Assembly: GCA_005116835.1 (NCBI GenBank)
Contig: SWDM01000016.1
Span: forward strand, 314,351 to 378,350
Direction: 5' to 3'
DNA from: Nitrospira sp.
GTDB taxonomy: Bacteria > Nitrospirota > Nitrospiria > Nitrospirales > Nitrospiraceae
DNA length: 64,000 nt
Shown: piece after piece, positions 16,615-24,245 of the stretch
Numbering within the stretch: the first letter of the stretch is position 1
Layout of the letters: each line of letters begins with the position of its first letter
Translations under genes and position numbers: made by a program
The notes under the pieces: model-generated
Told to the model about the DNA's origin: nothing
Seen by the model: the letters and a program-made list of their open reading frames with translations, nothing else
The model's database searches: none

Positions 16615-17296
16615 ACTCACGAGCCGCCGCGGCGACAAGCTGGGGAAGATCGTACCGGAGCAGATCGCCGATGCGGTCGATCGTCAGGTCCGCCGGTGGG
16701 TAACTCTTGAGCAGATGCGGATCGAGGGCATAGTGTCCCTGCCGCGGAAAGACGGTCGTCACCCGCGCGCCCCAGACTTTCTTGACCGATGTGAGGATTC
16801 GGAGCTTGTCGTCAATCAACACATAGTGATCACCCGGATACCGCTGCTCGACATCGTCGAGTTCTTGCTCTTTATGGATGTAGATCAGCACATGGCCCTC
16901 CACAGCCTCGAAGAGACCGGACCGTTCGACTTTCCTCGGTTGGAACACCACATCCCCGTCCGACAGGATGACCGCCTTCCCCCATTGCTTCACATGTTCC
17001 ACCGCATCGAGCGCATTGGGAAACAATCGATTCGCGAACGGATAGTTCACCAGAAAGTGCGAGACCGTCAATACTTGTGGGTCGCGTGGATGCTCGACAC
17101 GAAAGCGCTGAAGCGCCCCCAAGTAATCGGCGTAGCCGAGTTCCATTCGCAACCGCTCGAAGATCGCCCAATAGTTTTCCTGCCGCTCATGCCCCATCGT
17201 CTGTTCAAGATGGCGTTTGAGATCGGCCGTCACCCGATCGTTGTCGAGGAGGGTGTTGTCGACATCGAACAGAAACACCACGTTCGGCCTGGTCAT
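16610..17296 (-). CDS. HAD-superfamily hydrolase
   Basis: ATG 17296 follows GAGAGGTGCGTCT. The four HAD motifs are present: VFLFDVDNTLLDND (motif I, nucleophile and acid Asp), AVILSDGDVVFQPRK (motif II Ser/Asp, then Lys), and YVLIDDKLRIL (motif IV Asp pair). A helical cap lies between residues 20 and 110 (RLRMELGYADYLGAL and similar). It is likely a small-molecule phosphatase of unknown substrate. Remnants of phosphoketolase and OsmC genes flank it in the same direction, so it may be a survivor of a former operon. Confidence 0.8.
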   Translation of the reverse strand: MTRPNVVFLFDVDNTLLDNDRVTADLKRHLEQTMGHERQENYWAIFERLRMELGYADYLGALQRFRVEHPRDPQVLTVSHFLVNYPFANRLFPNALDAVEHVKQWGKAVILSDGDVVFQPRKVERSGLFEAVEGHVLIYIHKEQELDDVEQRYPGDHYVLIDDKLRILTSVKKVWGARVTTVFPRQGHYALDPHLLKSYPPADLTIDRIGDLLRYDLPQLVAAAAREL

Positions 17297-17339
17297 AGAC
17301 GCACCTCTCATCTATATAGAATTCGTGGATCTGGATGCC

Positions 17340-17438
17340 TCAGACTGTCCCGCTCCATCGCCAGTTGCGGATCTCCGGCATGTCTTCGCCATATTTGGCG
17401 ATGTACTGTTTGTGCTCGAAGCGCTTGTCGCGGAGGGC
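17340..17438 (-). pseudogene. Phosphoketolase C-terminal tail
   Basis: The last 32 codons of this frame read ALRDKRFEHKQYIAKYGED and then MPEIRNWRWSG. This is the conserved C-terminus of D-xylulose-5-phosphate/fructose-6-phosphate phosphoketolase (family pattern LRDKL-EHKQYI-GEDMPEI-W). Upstream of it the frame is not phosphoketolase but IS3 OrfA sequence, so the tail is a leftover of a disrupted gene. Confidence 0.7.
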
Positions 17439-17854
17439 CTGTTTGAGCCGTGTCGACAGCCGCGCGTTCTCCTTACGGAGGGTATCATTCTCTGTCCGCA
17501 GCGGATACTGGGCCGAGACTTTTCGGCCTCGCTTCTGAGGCGTCAAGGCCGAGAGCATCCCCGCCGTGCGTTGGCGACGCCATGTCGTCAGGTTCGAGGC
17601 GTAGGGGCCTTCAGCGCGAAGTAGCGCCCCCAGCCTGCCCACCGCGGTACAGGCATCGGCTAATTTCAGGATGCGCAGCTTGTCCTCCGCCGTGAAGTGG
17701 CGCCGGGTCGGCGTGGCGACCACCTCGGGGTCTGGCGGAATAATCGCGGCTAGTCGGGGTGAGGCGGTGCCTTGAGGGGCTCGTCCGCAGGGGGCGCCGT
17801 TGCCCACCTGGCTCCTTCGAGGCCTCGACTGGCGTGCTTCTTCTCAGCATTCAT
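17439..17854 (-). pseudogene. IS3-family OrfA remnant fused to the phosphoketolase tail
   Basis: A good start (ATG 17854, AGGAGC upstream) leads to a short frame MNAEKKHASRGLEGARWAT that stops. A frame change near 17,760 gives TRRHFTAEDKLRILKLADA, then LGALLRAEGPYASNLTTWR and SALTPQKRGRK. This is the HTH (transposase_8) part of IS3-family OrfA, followed by the leucine-zipper-like ENDTLRKENARLSTRLKQ. No OrfB with the DDE domain follows; the frame instead enters the phosphoketolase tail. Frameshifted and truncated. Confidence 0.65.
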
Positions 17855-18128
17855 GAGGGATGCTCCTCTCCACCCGCTACTCTAATTGAAGAGAGGTAAC
17901 GTGTCCCACTCATATTGGCACAGAGGGGAAATGGGGCATTGTGGTAGATGGCGAGTCGATTGACGACGTCGCACTTGCGGTAGCGACAGGTTCTTCTCGC
18001 CTTCAAGGCTGGAACAACCGCGGTTCATTCGAAACCGCAGACTCTGCTCATCGGCAGCCTGAAGCGGGTCGCGGGCCACTCTATGCTCTCCCCTCGGAAT
18101 CGGTACAGGCGGCGATATCACTCGCAAG
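17855..18128. other. Gap, origin unclear
   Basis: Low-hydrophobicity, Cys/Arg-rich frames are seen on both strands, none with a start and ribosome site. The string taacgtgtcccactcatatt near 17,896 may be an IS end belonging to the OrfA remnant. Confidence 0.3.
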
Positions 18129-18770
18129 TCATGGGAATCTAGCGGGAAACTGTTTCGCCAATGCTGCCACGAGAGTATCCGCGATGACATAGACGTGTTG
18201 TCTCATTGTAGACCAGGTTTCCTCCAGCTTCTCATACTCCTTTTTCTCGTATTGGTTGATTTGGAGAACATGGTGGGCTCCATGCGCCGCGATCAGACCC
18301 CCAACTGTGCCTTTCGCCAGATTGTGCGGATTAATTCCGTTGAAGAATACGTCGAGGTCTTCGGCATTAGACGCCATGCGGGCAAGCGCAGCATCCTGTT
18401 GAGGCTGGTCTCCCGCGATGGTGGCCACGGAGTATTCTTTCACCGCGCCATAATGATCGCTGAGCATGGTAAAGAGCTTCTCGGTTCTGGCTGGGCCGTA
18501 GAACGGCTTGAATATATTCGCCATCTGTTTTGCGTTGGCCAACACTTGTTTGTCTGCCGCATTCCGCGCTGCCGGATCGTTCGCCGCGCTGTAGAGTACG
18601 ACGTGCTGAATCAAAAAGATGTGCCCGAGCCAGAGATCGCGAAACTCCTTCTGCATCTCCCCCACACGGACGGGATTCGGATCCAAGCTTCCTCGCGATT
18701 CACAATCATTGCCCACTAGGCTGACCAGCACGAAGACCAACAAGGCTATACATAGATTCTTCTTGCTCAT
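18129..18770 (-). CDS. Secreted helical protein of unknown function (213 aa)
   Basis: ATG 18770 is preceded by AAGGAGGGGTAA. A signal peptide (LCIALLVFVLVSLVGND) is followed by an all-helical domain: EFRDLWLGHIFLIQHVVLY, DKQVLANAKQMANIFKPFY, then KLFTMLSDHYGAVKEYSVA and GLIAAHGAHHVLQINQYEK. Several His residues in helices (HIFLIQH, LSDHYG, AHGAHH) could bind metal or haem. It resembles uncharacterised periplasmic helical-bundle proteins. Its neighbours give no clue. Confidence 0.75.
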   Translation of the reverse strand: MSKKNLCIALLVFVLVSLVGNDCESRGSLDPNPVRVGEMQKEFRDLWLGHIFLIQHVVLYSAANDPAARNAADKQVLANAKQMANIFKPFYGPARTEKLFTMLSDHYGAVKEYSVATIAGDQPQQDAALARMASNAEDLDVFFNGINPHNLAKGTVGGLIAAHGAHHVLQINQYEKKEYEKLEETWSTMRQHVYVIADTLVAALAKQFPARFP

Positions 18771-19023
18771 TTACCCCTCCTTCTGGCGACCCACTCCCAC
18801 TGGTTCTTGACCTCCACCGCCATGCTACATATACGCAACAGCCATGCCTCGGCTATTTCACTCCACTCTATTGACTGGTACTCAGGTTAGCACAGTGAAT
18901 GAATGATAAGAACTGTGTTACCTGTGGCATTCTTCCACAGGGCTAGGAAGTCCATGGACCTTGTGTTGATACTGGCATCAGATTCATACTGATGCCCTTT
19001 CACAGTCTTGGTATTCGATCGTC

Positions 19024-19944
19024 ATGCAGAATAACCGTCATCTCGCTGGATTCATAGGCCGAGGATGGAGATATCGTCTCGCCGTCTGCTCTATCCTCAT
19101 CACGACCGTCATGGGTGCATCGTATCTTTCCACAGCAGCGGCTACAACGCATGATGCGCAGAGCCCTATTGAGAACATTGCCGCGCTCGCCGGCAGCGCG
19201 CTCATGCTGACAGTGGCCGAAGGCCCCTTCATCATGGGCACCTCCCGCGCAAACCACGAACCATTCAGCCTGGATCTCCAGTACGACGACACAGAGCAAC
19301 CACAGCGTCGTGTCTGGCTCAACCGGTATGAAATCGATCGTGACGAGGTGAGCCTCGGAGAATACTTGCTGTGGCTACGGCAGCAACAACGCCACGTTCC
19401 GGAGGAAATCAGGAAACTGATCGATCATGTCACGACGATCCATGCCATGCAGCCTGAGACATTGGCGCGTTGGCCTGCGCTCTATGTCACCTGGTCTGAA
19501 GCTTCAGACTTTTGCCGCGCGCAGGGGAAACGGCTTCCCACAGAAGCCGAATGGGAAAAAGCCGCGCGGGGGGACAGGGGCAATCTCTTTCCTTGGGGGC
19601 AGAAACCTCCCGCATCGGCACTGGCAATGTTCGGGCAATATCACGCCCATGAGATCCCCATCGTCGCCTCTGTCGACAGTGGAGAGGAGGGCCGAAGCCC
19701 CTATGGCCTGCATCATATGGCAGGGAATGCGGCCGAGTGGGTCGAGGACTGGCTTGGGATCGACTACTATGCAACCATGCCGGATCGCAACCCCCATGGA
19801 CCTGCCACAGGCCGATACAAAGTGGTGCGTGGAGGATCGTGGAAGAGTGCACCGGTGTTGTTGCGAACTGCCACCAGAAGTGGGGCATCGCCTGATCAGC
19901 GCGCCGCGACCATCGGGTTTCGTTGCGCGAGGTCTGCACAATAG
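19024..19944 (+). CDS. SUMF1/FGE-fold secreted protein
   Basis: A signal peptide region (RLAVCSILITTVMGAS) precedes a complete formylglycine-generating-enzyme-like domain: EGPFIMGTSRANHE, YEIDRDEVSLGEYLLWLRQ, PALYVTWSEASDFCRAQGK, RLPTEAEWEKAARGDRGN, LFPWGQ, HHMAGNAAEWVEDW and KVVRGGSWKSAPVLLRTAT with IGFRCA at the end. The active-site Cys pair of true FGE is not seen in the RGGSW to FRCA stretch, so sulfatase maturation is unlikely. Such proteins are often called SUMF1-domain proteins of unknown role in the envelope. Confidence 0.85.
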   Translation: MQNNRHLAGFIGRGWRYRLAVCSILITTVMGASYLSTAAATTHDAQSPIENIAALAGSALMLTVAEGPFIMGTSRANHEPFSLDLQYDDTEQPQRRVWLNRYEIDRDEVSLGEYLLWLRQQQRHVPEEIRKLIDHVTTIHAMQPETLARWPALYVTWSEASDFCRAQGKRLPTEAEWEKAARGDRGNLFPWGQKPPASALAMFGQYHAHEIPIVASVDSGEEGRSPYGLHHMAGNAAEWVEDWLGIDYYATMPDRNPHGPATGRYKVVRGGSWKSAPVLLRTATRSGASPDQRAATIGFRCARSAQ

Positions 19945-19949
19945 TAACT

Positions 19950-20118
19950 ACCCAGGTAGATAGGCTAAAGGCCGAAGGGGTACAGGCTGAAGGGGTTAAG
20001 GCTCCGAATACAGGCCGAAGGGTTCTGACCTCCGGCCTTCAGTCTGAACCCCTGAATCCCTTCAGCCTGCGCCCGTGACCTTCAGCCTGAATCCCTTCAG
20101 CCTGAACACCTGAGTCGT
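19950..20118. repeat. Tract of 'ttcagcctga' direct and inverted repeats
   Basis: Repeated units such as gccgaaggggtacaggctga, aggggttaaggctccgaata and cccttcagcctgaacacctg alternate in both orientations and can fold into several hairpins. The left edge (cccaggtagataggctaaag) resembles sequences at 13,957 and 61,440. It separates two + strand genes for secreted proteins. Confidence 0.6.
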
Positions 20119-20131
20119 TTTATTAAATTAC

Positions 20132-20758
20132 ATGAGGACTCGAATGATCCTGACTTGCCTACTGATTACGATGGTGATGAGCCTTGGCGTACCGGCCCAG
20201 GCCTCCCTTGCCGCTTCGCCAGGGAATGAGGAGCGAGCGTGGAAAGTCTATACGAACGCCCGCTTCGGCTTCTCTGTCCGCTATCCGGAGCACTGGCATC
20301 TTGGAAATCCGATATCGGATGGGGTCGGCGTGACGCTCCACCCTCCTATCGACAACAGCCTCGTCGCATTATCCGGTCACATGAATGTCTTGGAGGGTAA
20401 GAGCCAGGACGGACGGCAGACGCTCGATGAGTTTGCCACGGCCCATCGCCGCATTATCACGGAACTCTTCGGCAAGAAATCGATCACGGTGAAGTGGCGG
20501 CAGGATCAGGAAATGTCGTTGGCGGGATTCCCCGCGAAACGATTGGCCTTCACATATTCTGATGTCACGCGCGGCGACATGGTCGAACATCACATCTTTA
20601 CACTCGGCCGCAACGAGGGCCGCGGGATACGGGTCAAAGTGCCTCTCTCGGCAGAAGAACAAGTGATGCCGGCAGTCACGAGAATGTTGGAGATCTATCA
20701 GCCTGGGCGAGATCAGAACGCAGTCAGCCCTCTCGTGCCGAAGCCCGACGCTCCCTAG
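20132..20758 (+). CDS. PsbP-like secreted protein (208 aa)
   Basis: A signal peptide (MILTCLLITMVMSLGVPAQ) is followed by WKVYTNARFGFSVRYPEHW, the hallmark opening of PsbP/MOG1-like domains, then FGKKSITVKWRQDQEMSLA, GFPAKRLAFTY and a C-terminal helix AVTRMLEIYQP. Either ATG 20132 or ATG 20144 could start the protein; only the second has an AGGA upstream, but the first supplies the basic n-region. It is a periplasmic protein of unknown role. Confidence 0.75.
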   Translation: MRTRMILTCLLITMVMSLGVPAQASLAASPGNEERAWKVYTNARFGFSVRYPEHWHLGNPISDGVGVTLHPPIDNSLVALSGHMNVLEGKSQDGRQTLDEFATAHRRIITELFGKKSITVKWRQDQEMSLAGFPAKRLAFTYSDVTRGDMVEHHIFTLGRNEGRGIRVKVPLSAEEQVMPAVTRMLEIYQPGRDQNAVSPLVPKPDAP

Positions 20759-20817
20759 CGCGTGAAACGTCGTTCGTGAAGCGTGAAGCGCAGAACGCAC
20801 GCGACTGGCGAAACAGG

Positions 20818-20907
20818 AAGTGCTGAGTGCTGAGTTTCGATAACCTCGGACTTCGAACTCTCCCCGTCTCGGCTTTCTTATCCTCCTCTAACTCAGCACT
20901 CAGTACT
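20818..20907. terminator. Palindrome between convergent genes, probable bidirectional terminator
   Basis: Left arm aagtgctgagtgctgagtt (20,818-20,836) and right arm aactcagcactcagtactt (20,889-20,907) are complementary at 18 of 19 positions. The hairpin sits between the convergent genes ending at 20,758 and 20,931, where a two-way terminator is expected. Similar 'ctgagttctgggttctgag' strings lie near 8,150, so it may be an amplified element. Just before it, at 20,760-20,800, is a half-copy of the 'cgtgaagcgtgaagcg' repeat. Confidence 0.6.
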
Positions 20908-20930
20908 TCTTCCCAAGCTTCCCCCGTCGG

Positions 20931-21521
20931 TTACTGTTGCGGCGGCGGATTCGCCCTGTCCAATCTACGCGGAAGTTCGAACAAGAACGGAGATTGCTCG
21001 GTAAAAATCAACCGTTGAAACTCCTCGGACCAGCTCCCCTCTTTGCTCACTGTCTTTACCGGAAACCGCTGAACCTTGGTCACCCACTGGTAATAGCGCC
21101 GCTCGCCTCCCTGTTCAAAAACCGTCACTTCGAACAGCTCGGTAGGATAGCCGTTGAGGGTCTGATCGCCGACGAGTTCGCGCGCGAGCTCCCCTTCCAT
21201 CGTCTCGGTCACTGCCAATAGATGTTCTTTGACAATCGGTACCTCTGCATACTGCCGCCTCTTGGACAATATGAGCCAGGAGCTTTGGCGGTCCATCCTT
21301 ACAATGATAATACTGGCGCCCTCTTGCGGTTGGGCAAACTCGAATCGCCAGCGATCGTCCTTGGCATTGACGTGAGCTGTCACCACTGATTTACCACTCT
21401 TCACAATTCGTTCAGCGGAAAAATCGAGCGCCGCCGCGTTATCGGCCATGACGACGAGCATAAATGATACCAGCCACCCCCAGCGCCATTGAGACTGTCC
21501 CCTGCACCCCCTCTTTTTCAT
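20931..21521 (-). CDS. Secreted DUF4412-like protein (196 aa)
   Basis: The N-terminus has a long leader with a hydrophobic core (WLVSFMLVVMADNAAALD) and a plausible cleavage after AAA. The mature part is beta-rich: FSAERIVKSGKSVVTAHVN, WRFEFAQPQEGASIIIVRM, SSWLILSKRRQYAEVPI, ELVGDQTLNGYPTELFEVT and YYQWVTKVQRFPVKT. This order resembles DUF4412/LolA-like lipoprotein-carrier folds. It ends in a Pro/Gln tail. Function is not known. It is convergent with the PsbP-like gene. Confidence 0.7.
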   Translation of the reverse strand: MKKRGCRGQSQWRWGWLVSFMLVVMADNAAALDFSAERIVKSGKSVVTAHVNAKDDRWRFEFAQPQEGASIIIVRMDRQSSWLILSKRRQYAEVPIVKEHLLAVTETMEGELARELVGDQTLNGYPTELFEVTVFEQGGERRYYQWVTKVQRFPVKTVSKEGSWSEEFQRLIFTEQSPFLFELPRRLDRANPPPQQ

Positions 21522-21837
21522 GTGGTGGTTCTACCGCAAGGGAGAGCTTTCCTTCAAGAGTCGTGGGACAGGCACCGATGCAGACGTCGGAGCCAGTCCC
21601 ATCTATCCACAAAGGTGAAATTATGCACTGGCGACTTGAATCCGCGGGGGAATATTGGGGCAGAGCTGAACGATCAAGTTGACTCAATCGCCGACGGCCA
21701 CGATTTTTCATTGCCGGACTGCATGTATTGACAAGAGATGAGTTCACTCAGTTGTACAGAATATCTGTTGCCACAGTTTGGTGAGCAGGCATCGTGGATG
21801 GTGCGGGAGAGTGTGTTCTCGGCTGTATCCGATGACA
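21522..21837. other. 316-base gap, nothing recognised
   Basis: No open frame with a ribosome site and no clear repeat. It may carry promoter signals for the minus-strand gene at 20,931-21,521 and the terminator of the LuxR-type gene. Confidence 0.4.
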
Positions 21838-22545
21838 TCAACCGGCGGCACGTTCATCAAGGCCCTGCTTGTGAGCCACGATGAGCAGCTGTTGGCGGGA
21901 GGAGACTTGCAGTTTGCTATAGATCGACGTGAGGTGATGGCGGACGGTCGTGTCGGAGACATACAGCCTATCCGCAATACCCTTGTTTCTGAGACCCTTG
22001 GAGATCAACACGATGATCTCCCGTTCTCTTGTAGTCAGGCTGTCAATAGACTCTGGAGAGACAAGATCCTTGCTTCCGGCTGAAGATATGTCGCGGATTT
22101 GACAATCGGCAGATTGCACAAATCGATCGCCCGCGGGTCTTGAGGCAAAACCGGACAGAGACTCAATGGCGGCAATCAACACGGCAGGAGGTTGAACGTT
22201 CAGCACGACCCCTTCTGCGCCGGCCGATAAGGCATCGACGGTCGGCTTTGAATCGTTCAAGCCGCTCAGCACCAAGATACGCGAAGCTGCAAATGACACG
22301 CGCAATTCTCTGATGACTGCCGACGGATCTGCCTCGGACAGGTCCAAGTCGACGATGATGACCTGCGGCTTTTCCCGGACGACAATATCCCTTGCATGGG
22401 CGCCTACAGGGATGTCAACGATTTTTGAAATGAGAGGATCTGTTCCCAAGATCAGATGCAACCCCATGCGAATGACATGATTGCCGGTAATCAGCCCTAC
22501 GCAAAGGAATCGGCTACTCGACTCTTGGTTAGTCAACGGCTGCAA
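21838..22545 (-). CDS. LuxR/NarL-type regulator with degenerate receiver (left flank)
   Basis: It starts at TTG 22545 behind GGAGAAATACC. The receiver-like domain spans residues 10-130 and keeps the phospho-acceptor Asp (VIIVDLDLS) and the Ser of LVLSGLN. The acidic Mg-binding pair is replaced (LITGNHVIRMGL instead of LIDDHP), and the conserved Lys is Asn (GVVLNVQPP). The C-terminal HTH is canonical: SLTTREREIIVLISKGLRN, KGIADRLYVSDTTVRHHLT, SIYSKLQVSSRQQLL. A paralogue with the same losses lies at 59,115-59,858. It is divergent from the exopolysaccharide locus, so local control of that locus is a reasonable inference. Confidence 0.88.
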   Translation of the reverse strand: MQPLTNQESSSRFLCVGLITGNHVIRMGLHLILGTDPLISKIVDIPVGAHARDIVVREKPQVIIVDLDLSEADPSAVIRELRVSFAASRILVLSGLNDSKPTVDALSAGAEGVVLNVQPPAVLIAAIESLSGFASRPAGDRFVQSADCQIRDISSAGSKDLVSPESIDSLTTREREIIVLISKGLRNKGIADRLYVSDTTVRHHLTSIYSKLQVSSRQQLLIVAHKQGLDERAAG

Positions 22546-23209
22546 GGTATTTCTCCGACAGAACCAGAATAGGATTGAAGCCTAAAACCCGCCGGCAGCG
22601 TTCTCGCGTTGCTTCGCAATGCCGTCATACGTCAGCATCCATCGTGAATGGCGCAACTGCTTGGCGCGAATGACGAAGGCGCGTCCCTCTGACTCGCTGC
22701 GACCTTGCTTGGGACAAGTCGCGTCTCGGCCCGCTAAGGTAGGGCGGGTGAGAAGTCTGGCCCTTTTTGCATCCTGCGCCTATGGGACATCGGTATCATG
22801 CTGCAAGATTCCGACGCTGGCTAATGTGTGAGCTGAGTTTGTCCGCAGCCCGCTAGCAGGCTGTTGACAAAGTCCGCCAGCGGCGTTCTCACATCGTTCA
22901 GATCCTCAACGTACCCCAGAGGGTACGCCTCCGGTCTTCACTCGCTGCGGCCTTGCTGGACGGCCTTTCTGAACAGCCTGCGGGCCATTCAGTTTCTGTC
23001 AGTGCTCTCAGATCTGGCATCGCTTCTGGTGTCGTCATCTAGTTTGTCAATAAACTGCCAGAGACCTATCGTCACATTTCACGAAAATCCATAATGAGAA
23101 TTGTGATGCTGCACGCATCGGCACAAACCGCCGCACATGATACGCAATCAATTTATACTGTCGCAGCATTATAAGAATAGGTCTCATATTTCTCATAACT
23201 AATTGAGAG
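22546..23209. other. Divergent intergenic region with C-family repeats
   Basis: No gene. It contains a diverged 'gccggcagcgttctcg' repeat (22,590-22,790) and a better copy at 22,856-22,986. The AT-rich stretch 23,085-23,205 probably holds the promoter of the exopolysaccharide operon. Confidence 0.5.
22856..22986. repeat. C-family palindromic repeat
   Basis: Outer arms gcaggctgttgacaaagtcc and gcctttctgaacagcctgcg are inverted. The centre cgtaccccagagggtacgcc is itself a palindrome, followed by ctgcggccttgctggacggc. The same plan is seen at 55,891-56,017, and a fragment at 5,198-5,240. Confidence 0.65.
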
Positions 23210-23241
23210 GCCACGTCATCTCCCCTGACAAATAACGTGGC
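23210..23241. promoter_or_regulatory. Hairpin in the leader of the exopolysaccharide operon
   Basis: gccacgt (23,210-23,216) and acgtggc (23,235-23,241) form a perfect 7-bp stem with an 18-base loop, about 75 bases before the GTG of the NusG-like gene. It could be a regulator site, an RNA hairpin or a pause signal used by the NusG paralogue. Only the dyad is observed; the role is inferred. Confidence 0.4.
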
Positions 23242-23314
23242 GAAATATAGCCACAGCTGTCCCCAAGTTAGATACCCTACAATAGTAGGGGGCACAAAGC
23301 AGGGGGAATAGACC

Positions 23315-24061
23315 GTGAAAAACTACGGAGAAAAAAGGGACATTCAGACGATGTGGGATTTTGGAAAGACCGTTATAACGTGCACGTTCGTATCTAAGAA
23401 ACATGCCCAGTCTAAATGGGAACGAATAAGACAGAGGCCCTCTCCAACGATGGGACCAAGAGGGCGAAGCTCTATCGATCAGAAGGGGAACCCACAGTCT
23501 GTGATGTTGCACAATTGCCCAGCCGCTTCTTGGTATGCGCTGCAGACACGTTCGCGGCACGAAAAATTGGTGCGAGATCGCCTTACCGGCAGAGGGTTTG
23601 AGCCATTGCTGCCCCTGAGCAGGCGTCTGAGTCAGTGGTCGGACAGAAAAACTTGGATCGACGCTCCGCTATTCTCCGGTTTTTGCTTTGCAAGATTTTC
23701 GCTCCATGACCAGTTGGCGGTGCTGACACTGCCCGGCGTCATCAGAATTGTGGGATGCAATGGACCTGAAGCCATTCCGGATGAAGAGATGATCTCCCTT
23801 CAAAAGCTGGCCGTCAGCAGACTGGATTGCGAACCCCACCAATACTGTGAAGAAGGAATGCTTGTCGAAGTGATCGAGGGCCCGCTCGCAGGGGTCAGAG
23901 GAACCTTTCTTCGGAAAGCCGGCCGCGATTGTGTTGTGGTTCGAGTACGTCTGATCCAACAATCTGCATCGGTACAGGTCGCGCGCAGCAATATCAGACC
24001 GGTATGCAATTCAAATAACATCCCGTTAGCAGATCACACTCAGTCACTGTCAGCTCGGTAA
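23315..24061 (+). CDS. NusG-paralogue transcription antiterminator
   Basis: GTG 23315 follows AGGGGGAATAGACC. Residues 1-63 have no recognisable similarity, so a start at ATG 23504 is possible. From residue 70 the NusG N-terminal domain reads ASWYALQTRSRHEKLVRDR, GFEPLLPLSRRLSQWSDRK, APLFSGFCFARFS, LPGVIRIVGCNGPEAIPDE. A KOW segment follows: GMLVEVIEGPLAGVRGTFL and then VQVARSNIRPV. Specialised NusG paralogues (RfaH, UpxY, LoaP types) sit at the head of long polysaccharide operons and suppress early termination. Its place as first gene of a 35-kb co-directional locus fits that role. Confidence 0.88.
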   Translation: MKNYGEKRDIQTMWDFGKTVITCTFVSKKHAQSKWERIRQRPSPTMGPRGRSSIDQKGNPQSVMLHNCPAASWYALQTRSRHEKLVRDRLTGRGFEPLLPLSRRLSQWSDRKTWIDAPLFSGFCFARFSLHDQLAVLTLPGVIRIVGCNGPEAIPDEEMISLQKLAVSRLDCEPHQYCEEGMLVEVIEGPLAGVRGTFLRKAGRDCVVVRVRLIQQSASVQVARSNIRPVCNSNNIPLADHTQSLSAR

Positions 24062-24245
24062 GGCGCCATCGGATTGCTGTGACGCGGCAATGGCGGAGAG
24101 CGTCGTCGTTCCATCAACATTTACATTCTGCATGGTTTCCCCTATCAACCCGCCGGCGATGGCACATGCGGGCATCCGCAAATTTACAGGGTATCACCCA
24201 GACCTACCCCGTTTCGCATTTGAGATCGGCTGACAATGAGCCACT

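Noticed and set aside
16373-17446. 357-codon + strand frame
   Set aside because: It is the complement of the HAD gene, the OsmC tail and the phosphoketolase tail; no domain on the + strand.
19024-19944. Sulfatase-maturing FGE function
   Set aside because: The catalytic Cys pair is not visible in the conserved C-terminal stretch, and no sulfatase gene is nearby.
23285-23310. Sigma-54-like 'ggcacaaagc' before the NusG-like gene
   Set aside because: The GG to GC spacing is too short for a -24/-12 promoter.
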